A stretch of DNA of 64,000 nucleotides from Ureibacillus thermosphaericus (GTDB lineage: Bacteria; Bacillota; Bacilli; Bacillales_A; Planococcaceae): NCBI RefSeq assembly GCF_012396605.1, contig NZ_JAAXPW010000016.1, positions 1-64,000 of the forward strand, written 5' to 3'. The first letter of the stretch is position 1. Every line of letters begins with the position of its first letter. This document shows, in pieces, positions 8,033 through 18,730 of the stretch. Position numbers and translations under genes: made by a program. Under the pieces are notes generated by a model. That model did no database searches, was not told where the DNA came from, and worked only from the letters and a program-made list of their open reading frames with translations.

Positions 8033-10228
8033 CTAATTAATAACCCGCTGTACGGAATAAATATCTGGCATTTGTTTAATTTTCTCTACAACTTTGTGTA
8101 ATACAGAAATATTTGTAATAGCTATTGTTAAATGAAGCGTTGCAATTTTATCATGAGCAGCACGACCAGAAACAGCTAAAATATTCACTTTCGTCTCTGT
8201 AACCGCATGCATAACATCGTTTAATATTCCTGGGCGATCAAATGCAGATATTTCAATATCAACAGGATATTCTTTCTTCCCTTGTGCTTCACTATGCTCC
8301 CATTCCACTTCAATTAGGCGATCTTCCCCACCTGTTTGAACATTAGGACAGTCTATACGATGAACAGATACACCTCTACCCTTTGTAATAAATCCAACAA
8401 TCTCATCTCCAGGAACTGGCGTACAGCAACGAGAAAGTCGAATTAACAAATTATCGATGCCTTTTACAATAACACCTAATTCACCATTCTGTTTCTTTTG
8501 TTTCGGGTTTTGCATTTCTTTTTGAATTTTTTCAAGAGCTTCTTCTTGCTCTCTCTCTCTCCGCTTTTTCTCAGCGAGGCGGTTCACCACTTGTTGAGGT
8601 GTAATTCCTCCTACACCTACTGCTGCATATAAATCTTCTTCATTTGTGAAATTTAACTTGTTCAAAACCCGTTGAATATTTTCTTCTGAAAGCACTTCTT
8701 TTACATCAAATTCTTGTGCTTTTATTTCTTTTTCAATTAAATCTTTTCCTTTGAGAACATTTTCTTCACGCAAGTGCTTTTTGAAGAATTGTTTAATTTT
8801 ATTTCTCGCTTGAGAACTTTGAGCAATTTTTAACCAGTCTCTACTTGGCCCAAAAGATTGTTTAGAAGTTAAAATTTCAACAATATCCCCTGTTTTTAGT
8901 GGTGTATCAAGCGGTACCATTTTCCCATTCACTTTGGCACCAATTGTTCGATTTCCGACCTCAGTGTGCACTCGATAAGCAAAATCAATTGGAACACTTC
9001 CTGCAGGTAATTCAATAACGTCTCCTTTTGGTGTAAACACATAAACCATATCGGAGAATAAATCTAGCTTCAGCGATTCCATAAACTCTTCTGCGTTGGA
9101 AGATTCGTTTTGGAATTCTAAAATTTCGCGGAACCAAGTTAATTTTTGATCGATGCTTTCCTTACTTGGATTCAGTGATTTGCCTTCTTTATATGCCCAG
9201 TGTGCAGCAATCCCGTATTCTGCAATTTTGTGCATTTCCTTCGTACGAATTTGCACTTCCAATGGGTCGCCATAAGGGCCGATGACTGTTGTATGAAGGG
9301 ATTGATACAAGTTTTGTTTCGGCATAGCGATATAATCTTTAAAGCGACCAGGCATTGGTTTCCAAAGTGTATGTACGATTCCTAGTACCGCATAACAATC
9401 TTTGATGCTATCTACAATGATGCGTACAGCCAATAAATCATAAATCTCATTAAACTCTTTATTTTGTAAAACCATTTTCCGATAAATACTATATATATGC
9501 TTTGGACGACCGTAGATTTCTGCATCAATTTCAACTTGATTTAATTGAGAGCGAATTTCGTCCATTACATTTTCTAAATACGCTTCCCGTTCCGTACGCT
9601 TTCTTTTCATTAAACTTACAATTCGATAGTATTGTTGAGGATTTAAGTAGCGAAGAGCCGTATCTTCCAATTCCCATTTCACCTTAGAAATTCCTAGGCG
9701 ATGGGCAAGGGGAGCGAAAATTTCTAACGTTTCTTTCGCAATTCGACGTTGCTTTTCTGTAGATAAGTGTTTTAACGTACGCATATTGTGAAGGCGGTCG
9801 GCAAGTTTAATTAAAATCACACGAATGTCCTGTGCCATCGCAACAAACATTTTTCGATGATTTTCCGCTTGTTGCTCTTCCTTCGATAAATACTTAATTT
9901 TTCCTAGTTTTGTAACACCATCTACAAGCAAAGCTACTTCTTCACCAAACTCGGCTACTAAATCTTCCCGAGTAACAGAGGTATCTTCCACTACATCGTG
10001 AAGAAATCCTGCAGCTACTGTTTGTGGATCCATTTGAAGGTCCGCTAAAATTCCAGCAACTTGAATTGGGTGAATAATATATGGTTCCCCTGACTTTCGG
10101 GTTTGTTCTTTATGTGCTTCTTTTGCCACTTCATAAGCTTTTTTCACAAATTCGACGTGCTCATCATTCATATAAGTTTTTACTTTCGAAAATACATCTT
10201 CGGGCGTCAAAATTTGCTCCTTCGCCAT
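8033..10228 (-). CDS. relA: Bifunctional (p)ppGpp synthetase/hydrolase Rel
   Basis: Long RSH enzyme of 731 aa that makes and degrades (p)ppGpp in the stringent response. The N-terminal HD hydrolase domain keeps HDVVEDT at 77-83, so hydrolysis should be active. The synthetase domain (about 240-350) contains [24 protein letters not shown] domain (about 395-455) follows, then the zinc-finger segment RCCTPVPGD...HRIDCPN (about 590-625) and an ACT domain at the C terminus. The start has AAGGTGG upstream. Being bifunctional, it is the Firmicutes Rel rather than a monofunctional RelA; the symbol relA follows Bacillus usage. Rel, apt and recJ are neighbours as in B. subtilis. Confidence 0.96.
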   Translation of the reverse strand: MAKEQILTPEDVFSKVKTYMNDEHVEFVKKAYEVAKEAHKEQTRKSGEPYIIHPIQVAGILADLQMDPQTVAAGFLHDVVEDTSVTREDLVAEFGEEVALLVDGVTKLGKIKYLSKEEQQAENHRKMFVAMAQDIRVILIKLADRLHNMRTLKHLSTEKQRRIAKETLEIFAPLAHRLGISKVKWELEDTALRYLNPQQYYRIVSLMKRKRTEREAYLENVMDEIRSQLNQVEIDAEIYGRPKHIYSIYRKMVLQNKEFNEIYDLLAVRIIVDSIKDCYAVLGIVHTLWKPMPGRFKDYIAMPKQNLYQSLHTTVIGPYGDPLEVQIRTKEMHKIAEYGIAAHWAYKEGKSLNPSKESIDQKLTWFREILEFQNESSNAEEFMESLKLDLFSDMVYVFTPKGDVIELPAGSVPIDFAYRVHTEVGNRTIGAKVNGKMVPLDTPLKTGDIVEILTSKQSFGPSRDWLKIAQSSQARNKIKQFFKKHLREENVLKGKDLIEKEIKAQEFDVKEVLSEENIQRVLNKLNFTNEEDLYAAVGVGGITPQQVVNRLAEKKRREREQEEALEKIQKEMQNPKQKKQNGELGVIVKGIDNLLIRLSRCCTPVPGDEIVGFITKGRGVSVHRIDCPNVQTGGEDRLIEVEWEHSEAQGKKEYPVDIEISAFDRPGILNDVMHAVTETKVNILAVSGRAAHDKIATLHLTIAITNISVLHKVVEKIKQMPDIYSVQRVIN

Positions 10229-10396
10229 GATTTGTCCACCTTCAAAAATTTTTCTGTTTTATATATAAAACTAATTGTAAAAAAGTATAAATAAAATGTA
10301 AAGCCAAGTCTTATCATATTGCGTTTATCTAACAAAATAATATACCGTTGTCAGATGAAAAAATATTTTATTAAAAAAATTTTCGCTTATTAAAGT

Positions 10397-10436
10397 AAAA
10401 GAATTCGCACAGTTATTCAAAGTGCGAATTCTTTTT
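10397..10436 (-). terminator. Terminator behind apt
   Basis: AAGAATTCGCAC paired with GTGCGAATTCTT around a ten-base loop and flanked by A/T runs; it separates apt from the rel transcription unit. Confidence 0.85.
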
Positions 10437-10442
10437 GGGAAA

Positions 10443-10955
10443 TCAATATTGAAGCAATGTTTTGATCGGGTAATTTCCAATTTTTTCGCGGCCATTTAAT
10501 TCTGTTAGTTCAATAATGAATGCACAACCAGCAACGGTACCACCAAGTTTTTCAACTAATTGAATTGTAGCATCCACCGTACCACCTGTTGCTAGTAAGT
10601 CGTCAATAATTAACACTTTTTGTCCTGGGGAAATTGCATCTTTATGCATAGCAAGTACATTCGTACCATATTCTAATGCATATTCAACACTAACTACTTC
10701 TCTCGGCAATTTTCCTGGTTTACGCACCGGAGCGAATCCAATTCCTAATGCATACGCAACAGGACATCCGATAATAAATCCACGTGCTTCTGGCCCAACG
10801 ATAATATCTGCTCCCACTTCTTTTGCAAATTCAACAATTTGATCAACCGCATATTTAAATGCTTCACCGTTATCCATTAACGGCGTAATATCTTTAAAAC
10901 TAATTCCTTCTTTTGGAAAGTTTTGTACAATTGCAATATGTTCCCTTAAATCCAT
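10443..10955 (-). CDS. apt: Adenine phosphoribosyltransferase
   Basis: Purine salvage enzyme converting adenine and PRPP to AMP. The 170-aa length is standard. The PRPP-binding motif [13 protein letters not shown] lies at about residues 120-132, with [10 protein letters not shown] near 64-73 and the flexible-loop region [12 protein letters not shown] near 88-99. AAGGAGG lies eight bases before the ATG, in the 13-bp gap behind recJ, suggesting a recJ-apt unit. The link to Rel next door (guanine nucleotide pool control) is an old synteny in Firmicutes. Confidence 0.96.
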   Translation of the reverse strand: MDLREHIAIVQNFPKEGISFKDITPLMDNGEAFKYAVDQIVEFAKEVGADIIVGPEARGFIIGCPVAYALGIGFAPVRKPGKLPREVVSVEYALEYGTNVLAMHKDAISPGQKVLIIDDLLATGGTVDATIQLVEKLGGTVAGCAFIIELTELNGREKIGNYPIKTLLQY

Positions 10956-10968
10956 TCCATTTTCCTCC

Positions 10969-13293
10969 TTAGGAATAAGATAATTCCTTCATTCGATTAT
11001 CAAACCATTGTTTTAACTCTGAATAAGTTGAGTATAAAAATTTTTGTTCCAATTCGATTTGCTGTTGTCGCAATTGATATGTGGTAGCTTCAGTTAAAGA
11101 ACGTTTACTTGCAAATTCATTGACGGAAAGCAAACCATTTTCTATTGTAACAAAACCGAGCTCAAAAAACACCTTTGTCATAAACTTTATTGTATCCACA
11201 TTTAAACCAAAATGTTTGGATAGTTGATGAATATGTTCGTTTAAGTTAAAGAATGGGCGATTTTTTAGAAATGTATAGTATTGAGCAAAATGCTTTCGTG
11301 TTGGCATGCCATTAAAATATTGGGAATTCGGTGTGTAAAATACCGCATAAATACGTTGCGGTTTTGCAATTTCAATTAGCTTTTCCATTGTATGAATACG
11401 TTTTGGTAAATCCAATAATACAATAAACGGTGAAAGAGAATTGTCAATTTCATCTTCAACTAATTGAATGGATGGTATGACTGCTTGAAAATATTGAATT
11501 GTTTCCTCACGAAAAGCAATAAAGGATGATTCTTCAATAGGAATGTTTCCCACCCAATGATTGACATTCACTTTTCCCCGATAATCAAATAACTGCCACT
11601 CAAGTGTCTGAACATCCGAAAGTAAAAATTGCGGTTTTTTTCTACCTTGCCATTCATTGATTTGCAAATCACCAACAATGGATAATTTCACTCCATAGGA
11701 AATTTCATTGAATAAATAACCTTTGTTAAAACCAACTGCATCAAGAATTCCATATGCATCTTCCAATTCCATTTTTATATGGTTCTCATTTGCACCGATT
11801 TTGCGCATTGAACGAATCGAAACTTGTTGTATAACAAAAATCGGCTTTTCAAATCCAACACCAAATGGTTTCAACTTCTGTAATTCTTCAATAGCTTCTA
11901 CCGTTACTTCACTTAAATCGATAGGAACATCAATGTATAATGTCGGCGTTAATAATTCATCGGATAAACATGTTGTTGCTTGTTGATGAAGTCGTGCTCT
12001 CAATTCATCGATATGTTCAGCTGAAAGCGTCATACCCGCAGCCATTGGATGGCCGCCAAAATGCGGAAGAATATCCCGATTTTTTGCTAGTTCATTGTAT
12101 AAATGAAATCCTTCGATGCTGCGTCCTGAACCTTTTGCTAATCCCAATTCTGAATCGATCGATAACACGATTGTCGGTTTATAATATTTCTCTACTAAAC
12201 GGGAAGCAACAATTCCAATTACCCCCGGATTCCATCCTTCTTTTGCCACGACAAGCACTAAAGAATTGCTAATATCCGAATTATTTTCAATCATTTCTAT
12301 TGCTTCTTCAGTAATCGAATTGACATACTCTTTTCTCTCATTATTTTTTTCATTTAGCAATTTAGCCCCCATTGTGGCACTTGCTAAATCTTCACTCATT
12401 AAAAACTCTACACCGGGTTTTGCATCACCTAGGCGTCCTATAGCATTTAATCGAGGACCAAAATAAAAACCGATAATTTCTTCATCGATTTCATGCTGCT
12501 TTACTCCTGATGCTTCACATAAAGCTTGAACCCATGGGTGATTTGACTTTCTCAATTTCTCTAACCCTTTACGAACAATGTATCGATTCTCTCCAGTTAA
12601 GGGGACAAGATCTGCGATTGTGCCAAGTGCAACGTATTCAAACAAATGCTCAGGCACCTCTCCATATAATGCGTGGGCAAGCTTAAAAGCTACGCCTACC
12701 CCTGCCAATTCACCAAAAGGATATTTCCCTTCTGGTACCCTCGGATGAATAATGACGTCTGCAGGCGGCAGCTCTTCCCCCGGTTCATGGTGATCTGTAA
12801 CAATCACATCCATACCAAGCTCTTTTGCTATGCGTATCGGTTCGATGCCGCTAATTCCATTATCGACAGTAATAATCAGTTGGATTCCTTTCTCATGTGC
12901 CAATCTGAACAATTCTTCGTTTGGCCCATATCCATGTGTGAAGCGATTCGGAATCTCAAAATCTACATCTGCTCCTAAATCAAGCAATGTATGCAATATG
13001 ACGGACGTACTCGTAATACCATCTGCATCATAATCTCCATAGATTAATATCTTTTCCCCTCGATGTAATGCTAATTCAATTCGTTCTACCGCTTCTTTCA
13101 TCCCCGTTAACAAATAAGGATTATGTAGTTGGTCATCTTTCATATGTATAATATTTCTAGCTTCATCTAGTGTCTTCACTCTTGATGCTAATATTTTTGC
13201 AGTCAAACTAGAAATATGTAAATTGTTTTGTAATTGTTGAACAAACATTTCATCGGGAATTTGGATCTTCCATTTTTTTGATGATTGTATCAT
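10969..13293 (-). CDS. recJ: Single-strand-specific 5'-3' exonuclease RecJ
   Basis: DHH-superfamily exonuclease used in recombination and mismatch repair. DHH motifs are clear: [11 protein letters not shown] (about 84-94), VDNGISG (about 142-148), VTDHHEPG (about 164-171) and the [11 protein letters not shown] segment near 280-295. The DHHA1 domain has [10 protein letters not shown] (about 403-412). A long C-terminal extension of about 200 residues beyond the OB domain, common in Firmicutes RecJ, ends the 774-aa protein. The ATG has GAGG very close upstream. In B. subtilis yrvC/yrvD-type genes lie between secDF and recJ; here they are absent and only a short gap remains. Confidence 0.95.
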   Translation of the reverse strand: MIQSSKKWKIQIPDEMFVQQLQNNLHISSLTAKILASRVKTLDEARNIIHMKDDQLHNPYLLTGMKEAVERIELALHRGEKILIYGDYDADGITSTSVILHTLLDLGADVDFEIPNRFTHGYGPNEELFRLAHEKGIQLIITVDNGISGIEPIRIAKELGMDVIVTDHHEPGEELPPADVIIHPRVPEGKYPFGELAGVGVAFKLAHALYGEVPEHLFEYVALGTIADLVPLTGENRYIVRKGLEKLRKSNHPWVQALCEASGVKQHEIDEEIIGFYFGPRLNAIGRLGDAKPGVEFLMSEDLASATMGAKLLNEKNNERKEYVNSITEEAIEMIENNSDISNSLVLVVAKEGWNPGVIGIVASRLVEKYYKPTIVLSIDSELGLAKGSGRSIEGFHLYNELAKNRDILPHFGGHPMAAGMTLSAEHIDELRARLHQQATTCLSDELLTPTLYIDVPIDLSEVTVEAIEELQKLKPFGVGFEKPIFVIQQVSIRSMRKIGANENHIKMELEDAYGILDAVGFNKGYLFNEISYGVKLSIVGDLQINEWQGRKKPQFLLSDVQTLEWQLFDYRGKVNVNHWVGNIPIEESSFIAFREETIQYFQAVIPSIQLVEDEIDNSLSPFIVLLDLPKRIHTMEKLIEIAKPQRIYAVFYTPNSQYFNGMPTRKHFAQYYTFLKNRPFFNLNEHIHQLSKHFGLNVDTIKFMTKVFFELGFVTIENGLLSVNEFASKRSLTEATTYQLRQQQIELEQKFLYSTYSELKQWFDNRMKELSYS

Positions 13294-13390
13294 TACCTCA
13301 CATCCTCACGAAGTCCATTATACCTAAATTTCATAAGTATTGGATAAAAAACTTATATTAATCTAGTAAAGTTTATCTTCCAATAATAAA

Positions 13391-13421
13391 TAAAAGATAC
13401 TCCCTAAACTAGAGAGTATCT
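13391..13421 (-). terminator. Terminator behind secDF
   Basis: GATACTC/GAGTATC arms around a loop followed by TTTTATTT on the minus strand, about ten bases beyond the secDF stop. Confidence 0.75.
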
Positions 13422-13432
13422 GAAATAGATTA

Positions 13433-15700
13433 TTAAACTACTGGCTCGTCTGAACCCCATTGCTTCTTCTCTTTTTTCTTCACTGTCGTACCTTTTTTGC
13501 TCATTTCGCGCACTTTTAGTGTATACCATAGTTGTGCTGCAATACAAATGGAGGAATACATTCCCGTTACTAATCCAATGAGTAAAGCGATTGAGAAATT
13601 TCGAATTGCTGGCGCACCAAAAATTAAGAGTGCAACAACAACTACGATTACCGTCAATACTGTATTTACGGAACGTCCCATCGTTTGACGGAGGGATTTA
13701 TTGATGATTTCGGCAAGTTCTTCTTTCGATTTGATTTCGCCTTTATGGTCGATATTTTCACGAATACGGTCGAAGGTAACAATCGTATCGTTTATGGAAT
13801 AACCGACAATGGTTAAAATTGCTGCAATGAAAGTTATGTCCACTTCTAAGCGCAATACGCTGAAAATTGCCACCATGAAGAATACATCGTGTAATAGTGA
13901 AACAATTGCACCTACACCCATTCTCCATTCGAAACGGAATGCCACATAAATGACAATACCAAGAGCGGCAAAACTTAGAGCGTAAATCGCATTTTTAACG
14001 AGTTCACGACCAACTGTTGGAGAAACTGTACTTACATTTGGTTCATGACCGTAGTCTTCCATCACTGCTGATTTTAAATCTAACGTTTCTTGTTGCGTGA
14101 AATCTTTTTTATAAGTGGCAACAGCAGTATCTTTATTTTCACCACTTATGACTAATTCATCTGCTGGGAATCCGATTTTCTCTAAATAATCGGCCATTTC
14201 TTCTTGGGTCGTCGGCTCATTTGAAAGTATTTCAACTCGCGTACCACTTGAGAAGTCAATGCCTAAGTTTAATTTAAAGATTCCAAGCATTACAACCCCG
14301 ATCAACAAAATAATCATTGAAATAGCATAAAACTTTTTGCGGTTATGAACGAAATCAATGCGATCGAAGTTTGTTGTTAAATCTAATGTTTCTACACCTT
14401 CTGAAGCGTCATGAATTTTTGATTTTCGAACACCATAGAAGAATGGATTATCGAATTTGCCACTCTTAATGAGTAATCCAAGTAATACACGTGATAACCA
14501 TACTGATGTTAAGAAACTTAATAAAATGGAAATAATTAACGTTGTCGCAAAACCTTTAACTGAGCTTGTACCAAAGTAGAAAAGTACAACCGCAGCTAGT
14601 AATGTTGTTAATTGTGCATCTATAATCGCGCTTAGTGATAGTTTAGATCCCATTTGGAATGCTTCTTTTGGTGATTTACCAACACGTATTTCTTCTCGAA
14701 TACGCTCTGCTGTTAAAATATTCGCGTCCACAGCCATACCAATACCAAGTACAAGAGCTGCAATACCTGGCAACGTTAATACTGCACCAATTAAATTTTG
14801 AATAAGCAGTACTAAATAGGCAAATACCGTTAACGTGATAATCGAAATAAAACCAGGTAATCGATAGTAAAACAACATAAAGATGAAAATTAATAGAACA
14901 CCAACAATACTAGCGAATACAGTGCTATTTAAAGCTTGTTCCCCAAACTGAGCGCCCACTGATGTTGCATAAATTTCTGTTAATTTTACAGGAAGTGCCC
15001 CCGCATTTAACATACTTGCCAAATTTTTCGTTTCCTCAACAGTAAAATTCCCTGAAATCATAACGTCTGTTGTATTTAAAGTTTCTTTTACAGACGCTGC
15101 TGAAATAAATTTCGGATCAGGCTTTGTTGCTTCTTCTTTATATGAGTCTTCTCCTTCAACAAAATCCATCCAAATAACAAGTAAGTTCTGACCTGGTGGC
15201 ATTTGAGAAATTTTCGATGTAATGTCTGCAAATTTTTGTGCATCTTTTAACGTCAATGTAACGATTGGTCGATTTTGTTGGTCGAAGGAAGCCGCAGCAC
15301 CGCCTTCTTTCAAATCAGAACCGTCTAACAGTAAATTATCGTTTACATCACGAAATGTTAAATTCGCCGTACTTGATAACATTTCCCGAGCAGATGATTG
15401 ATCGTCTATTCCAGCAAGCTGAACACGAATCCGATTCTCACCTTCAACCTGAATACTCGGCTCGCTGACACCGAAAGCATCGATACGCTTTGATAAAGCG
15501 GTCGTCGTATCTGCTACGATACTTTGAGTAATTTTTTGCCCTTCTTTTAAGGGTTCAACTTCATACAAAACTTCAAATCCGCCTTGTAAGTCAAGTCCAA
15601 GTTTTACATCTTTTAATACTCCTTTTACTGTGAAGCCCATCGCACCAAAAAGTACGATTACAGCCAGTACAAAGGAAACGATCCGGCTTTTTGAATTCAT
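13433..15700 (-). CDS. secDF: Fused protein translocase subunit SecDF
   Basis: Membrane component that uses the proton gradient to aid Sec-dependent protein export. The SecD half comes first (first membrane helix at about residues 8-28, periplasmic P1 domain, then a cluster of five helices with GIGMAVDANIL). The SecF half follows, with its own leading helix, a short outer domain and helices containing TIVGYSINDTIVTFDRIREN. Twelve membrane segments are expected. The fusion is normal in Bacillus. I start at the ATG at 15700 (MNSKSRI), which has a perfect AAGGAGG seven bases upstream. An ORF open further 5' to 15853 adds 51 residues that look untranslated. Confidence 0.96.
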   Translation of the reverse strand: MNSKSRIVSFVLAVIVLFGAMGFTVKGVLKDVKLGLDLQGGFEVLYEVEPLKEGQKITQSIVADTTTALSKRIDAFGVSEPSIQVEGENRIRVQLAGIDDQSSAREMLSSTANLTFRDVNDNLLLDGSDLKEGGAAASFDQQNRPIVTLTLKDAQKFADITSKISQMPPGQNLLVIWMDFVEGEDSYKEEATKPDPKFISAASVKETLNTTDVMISGNFTVEETKNLASMLNAGALPVKLTEIYATSVGAQFGEQALNSTVFASIVGVLLIFIFMLFYYRLPGFISIITLTVFAYLVLLIQNLIGAVLTLPGIAALVLGIGMAVDANILTAERIREEIRVGKSPKEAFQMGSKLSLSAIIDAQLTTLLAAVVLFYFGTSSVKGFATTLIISILLSFLTSVWLSRVLLGLLIKSGKFDNPFFYGVRKSKIHDASEGVETLDLTTNFDRIDFVHNRKKFYAISMIILLIGVVMLGIFKLNLGIDFSSGTRVEILSNEPTTQEEMADYLEKIGFPADELVISGENKDTAVATYKKDFTQQETLDLKSAVMEDYGHEPNVSTVSPTVGRELVKNAIYALSFAALGIVIYVAFRFEWRMGVGAIVSLLHDVFFMVAIFSVLRLEVDITFIAAILTIVGYSINDTIVTFDRIRENIDHKGEIKSKEELAEIINKSLRQTMGRSVNTVLTVIVVVVALLIFGAPAIRNFSIALLIGLVTGMYSSICIAAQLWYTLKVREMSKKGTTVKKKEKKQWGSDEPVV

Positions 15701-15902
15701 TGATAAATCCTCCTTGATGCAATGTACAATAGCTTGTACATACATAAACACGTGCAAGCATATCTTTACAATAATCTCTTGAATTAGTACTCCGAAATTT
15801 TTTTCGTGATATTTCCACCAAATGAAGAATAAACTTGGAGTGGATAAGCTCAATCGAAATTATTGCAAAAATATACCTTTCCTTTTCTTATGTAACAAAC
15901 TA

Positions 15903-15931
15903 ATTATGAAACACGAAAGTCAACCTGTCAA
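15903..15931 (-). promoter_or_regulatory. Sigma-A promoter upstream of secDF
   Basis: TTGACA (15926-15931) and CATAAT (15903-15908) with a 17-bp spacer on the minus strand, about 200 bp before the secDF start, leaving a long untranslated leader with no structure I recognise. Confidence 0.65.
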
Positions 15932-15938
15932 ACCGAAT

Positions 15939-16268
15939 CTATACATTTTCTTTGTCAGAATTGTTATTATTTGTAGGATTTAATAATTCTCTCAATTCTT
16001 CTTGATTTACTTCAGAAAACCAATTTGTGCTTTGGAATTGTTGGATTTGCAAATAATTCACGATTTCTGAAGCTTTTAATGAAAAAATTGTTGATACGGC
16101 TTCATGAATTCGAATTTCATCCAAATTTTTCTTTCGCCACTTTTTTTGAAGACAATAATTCCAAATTTCTTCAATCGTAATACCTTCATACCCGTTTAAG
16201 TTCATTTCTTCTAATTTGCTCTTAAGCACAGGCAAAACTTTTGAAAATAAGCGCTCATGTTCGACCAT
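15939..16268 (-). CDS. comN: Post-transcriptional regulator, ComN-like
   Basis: The core (LFSKVLPVLKSKLEE, GYEGITIEEIWNYCLQKKW, IHEAVSTIFSLKASEIVNYLQ) resembles the small ComN/YrzD family, which in B. subtilis promotes comER/comE expression after transcription and interacts with DivIVA. From the ATG at 16268 (GGAGTGA eight bases upstream) it has 109 aa, about the family size. The ORF remains open to 16406 but that would overlap the divergent spoVB start. The C-terminal tail is Asn-rich and variable. Position between secDF and spoVB matches B. subtilis. Assignment is by remembered similarity and synteny. Confidence 0.78.
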   Translation of the reverse strand: MVEHERLFSKVLPVLKSKLEEMNLNGYEGITIEEIWNYCLQKKWRKKNLDEIRIHEAVSTIFSLKASEIVNYLQIQQFQSTNWFSEVNQEELRELLNPTNNNNSDKENV

Positions 16269-16362
16269 AGGCAAATCACTCCATCGTTCTGTATTAACTG
16301 TTTTTAGGAAAGCATACAAATATTGTAACGAATAATAGAATAATTGAGAAGGGATTGTATGG

Positions 16363-17880
16363 ATGGCATCATTTGTTAGAGGAACTATTTTTCTCACAGT
16401 TGTCATTTTTTTGTCAAAACTATTCGGTTTTATTTATAGAATGCAATTTATGAGGGTAGCTGGCGAAGAAGCTGTTGGAGTTTATATGACTGCCTATCCA
16501 GCGTATATATTCTTCGTTTCAGTATTACAGCTAGGCATCCCTATTGCTGTAGCGAAAGTAATTGCAGAACTATATGCAAAACGCCAAATTGGACAACTTC
16601 ATTCCGTCATGAAAACAGCATTTAGATGGTCAATTTTATCCATTATCTTATTTACACCGATTCTTATATTATTTATTCCATATTTGGCAGAAACGCTATT
16701 ACATAATAAAGGAACAAAAATTACGCTATATATTGCGTTAGGGGCTGTACCAATTATTGTATTTTCCGGTTTAATTCGAGGATACTTACAAGGTATTGCC
16801 ATCATTTCAGCAACAGCCTGGTCCCAAATGATCGAACAGCTGGTACGCATCGTTTTAATCTCTTTAGCATTGCCATTTTTCGTTGTGCCGGACAACCCTG
16901 AATTAACGGCTGCATATGCAATGGCAATTACTGCAGTTGGTGAATTTATTTCGTTTATTTATTTATACATTCATTATTTCATGAAAAAGAAAAAACTAAA
17001 AAAACCCTCCTCACAAAAACCATATCCGGCAATGCCTTTACTGCGTATTGCCGTTCCAAGTGCAGGAAGCAGATTGTTTGGCACATTCACATGGTTTTTG
17101 GAACCAATCGTCTTTTTGAAGGCATTAACCATTGCAGGATTGACAGCTGCAGGAGCAACGACTTTATACGGAATTATTTCTGGTGTACATGTACCGTTAT
17201 TATTATTCCCTTCTTTTATTCCTAATGCTTTAGCGATCGTTTTAATTCCAGCAGTGAGCGATGCTGTAGCAAGGAGTAATACAAGGTTACTGAATAATCG
17301 CATCGGAATAAGTTTACGCCTTTCATCCATCATTGGTGCCTACGCTGCGACATATTTCTTTTTGCACGGTGATGAACTTGCTATGCGGCTCTTTCACTTA
17401 GAGGAGAACCGTGGATTTATGAAAATTTTAGCTCCAATTTTCTATTTTTATTATATCCAAAGCCCTCTACACTCCATTTTGCAAGCAATGGATGAAGCAA
17501 AACCTGCCATGATGAACTCCATTTATGGCGGAATCGGGAAATTATTCGTCATGTTTGTACTAGCATCTCAACCATTTATTCAAGAATATGGTGCAATTAT
17601 CGCAATTGGATTTGGTGTATTAGTAACATCTTTTTTACATATGGCAACACTACGGGCGCACAAAATGATTAGTTCCGGTTTCCGATTCTTTGCAATTCCT
17701 TATGTGATTTTTATTCTTACTTGTATTATTCAAAGTTATATTTTCAGTAAAATTTCCTTTAATTTTTGGACAAATAGTGCTTTAACCATTATTGTTTTAA
17801 CAATCTTTCTACTAGTAACAAATCAATTAAAATGGAGCGATTTTCGATTTTTACGTTCCATTCTTATTCGTCGACTTTAA
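16363..17880 (+). CDS. spoVB: Stage V sporulation protein B (polysaccharide flippase family)
   Basis: Polytopic membrane protein of 505 aa with about 14 hydrophobic segments, of the MOP/MATE-like polysaccharide exporter superfamily to which MurJ and Wzx also belong. In B. subtilis SpoVB is needed for spore cortex formation, presumably by flipping lipid-linked cortex precursors. The N terminus (ASFVRGTIFLTVVIFLSKLFGFIYR) and the central PSAGSRLFGTFTWFLEPIVF segment are typical. GAAGGGA lies about ten bases before the ATG. It diverges from comN; its 3' end overlaps the convergent DUF421 gene by 30 bp. Confidence 0.92.
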   Translation: MASFVRGTIFLTVVIFLSKLFGFIYRMQFMRVAGEEAVGVYMTAYPAYIFFVSVLQLGIPIAVAKVIAELYAKRQIGQLHSVMKTAFRWSILSIILFTPILILFIPYLAETLLHNKGTKITLYIALGAVPIIVFSGLIRGYLQGIAIISATAWSQMIEQLVRIVLISLALPFFVVPDNPELTAAYAMAITAVGEFISFIYLYIHYFMKKKKLKKPSSQKPYPAMPLLRIAVPSAGSRLFGTFTWFLEPIVFLKALTIAGLTAAGATTLYGIISGVHVPLLLFPSFIPNALAIVLIPAVSDAVARSNTRLLNNRIGISLRLSSIIGAYAATYFFLHGDELAMRLFHLEENRGFMKILAPIFYFYYIQSPLHSILQAMDEAKPAMMNSIYGGIGKLFVMFVLASQPFIQEYGAIIAIGFGVLVTSFLHMATLRAHKMISSGFRFFAIPYVIFILTCIIQSYIFSKISFNFWTNSALTIIVLTIFLLVTNQLKWSDFRFLRSILIRRL

Positions 17881-18501
17881 TTGTACGTGCAAATCGTAAT
17901 TTTCATAACAACAATAAAAAATGTCTTCCGGCTTTTCATAGCCCTTCTTTTTTAAGTTTTCCAACAGCCATTCTCTATCTTTTTCAAGGAATTTTAGATG
18001 CCGATCTATTATATATCCATCAACAATCAGTGGAAAGATGAGCGGGTCATCATCTTTTAAGAAAATCGATAGTCTACCAGACGGTTCAAGAAATGCATAT
18101 TTAATTTGCTGTACGGAAGGAATGCGTTCTTCACGCATTTGTTGAAATAAATCGTCTAAATTATATCGTTGCTTTCTCATTTCTTCTTGATTAATAACAC
18201 CATCTTCCACAATTATCGATGGATCTCCATCAATTAAATCACGGATTTTCTTACTTTTTAATGCAATCAACGAATTTAAATACTGGATGGCGAGCAAAAT
18301 AAGAATTGGAAAAACATTTTCAAATAACGGTTTATCTAAATCATCTAAAGCAAAAGCAACACATTCAGCAATGAGCACAAATACCACTAAATCCATAATG
18401 CTTAGTTCGCCTACTTCCCTTTTACCCATGAGGCGAAAAACGACAAGCACGAGCAAATATAAAAAGACCGTTCTGAAAAGAATTTGTAAATACACTTCCA
18501 T
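17851..18501 (-). CDS. DUF421 membrane protein (YrbG-like)
   Basis: Three N-terminal membrane helices (about residues 5-25, 35-55 and 60-80, with RLMGKREVGELSIMDLVVFVLIAE) precede a soluble DUF421 domain with RDLIDGDPSIIVEDG and the YNLDDLFQQMRE segment. This is the YetF/YdfR/YrbG family, some members of which are linked to spores; the biochemical role is unknown. The ATG at 18501 has AAAGGA ten bases upstream; an in-frame GTG at 18510 overlaps that site. B. subtilis yrbG lies at the same place. The last ten codons overlap the end of spoVB on the other strand, and there is no terminator between the two genes. Confidence 0.88.
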   Translation of the reverse strand: MEVYLQILFRTVFLYLLVLVVFRLMGKREVGELSIMDLVVFVLIAECVAFALDDLDKPLFENVFPILILLAIQYLNSLIALKSKKIRDLIDGDPSIIVEDGVINQEEMRKQRYNLDDLFQQMREERIPSVQQIKYAFLEPSGRLSIFLKDDDPLIFPLIVDGYIIDRHLKFLEKDREWLLENLKKKGYEKPEDIFYCCYENYDLHVQLKSTNKNGT

Positions 18502-18560
18502 ACATCCCACATCCTTTCTTTCCTATTGTTGGCCAAGCGATTGTCAACTATACAAAAAAA

Positions 18561-18597
18561 GGGCTGTCCAGAAAGTCAATCACTTTCTGAACAGCCC
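18561..18597 (-). terminator. Terminator hairpin behind the yajC operon
   Basis: Near-perfect stem GGGCTGTtCAGAAAGT with its complement, followed on the minus strand by seven Ts. It shares its core with the hairpins at 2293-2328 and 7526-7563. Confidence 0.85.
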
Positions 18598-18673
18598 TAC
18601 TCCTTACTAGTAATACTCTCTTAAAAACTTTGCTCCTGCGGTGGTCACATCAAAATGTCACCAACCTCGTCGC

Positions 18674-18714
18674 AAAGGGGGCGTCTTGAAATGACTTTTC
18701 AGACGCCCCCTTTT
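18674..18714 (-). repeat. Conserved-loop hairpin, copy 2
   Basis: Stem GGGGGCGTCT/AGACGCCCCC around minus-strand core GAAAAGTCATTTC, starting about 17 bases beyond the yajC stop. It has the same orientation and core as copies at 2445-2479 and 61078-61111. Together with 18561-18597 it forms a two-hairpin unit that also appears, degenerate, behind aspS. Confidence 0.75.
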
Positions 18715-18730
18715 ATTCGTTGTCTATGGA

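Noticed and set aside
15701-15853. N-terminal extension of SecDF by 51 residues
   Set aside because: A perfect AAGGAGG precedes the ATG at 15700, the extension has no SecD likeness, and a signal helix begins right after 15700.
16269-16406. Long form of the ComN-like protein
   Set aside because: It would overlap the divergent spoVB start; the ATG at 16268 has a proper ribosome binding site and gives the family length.
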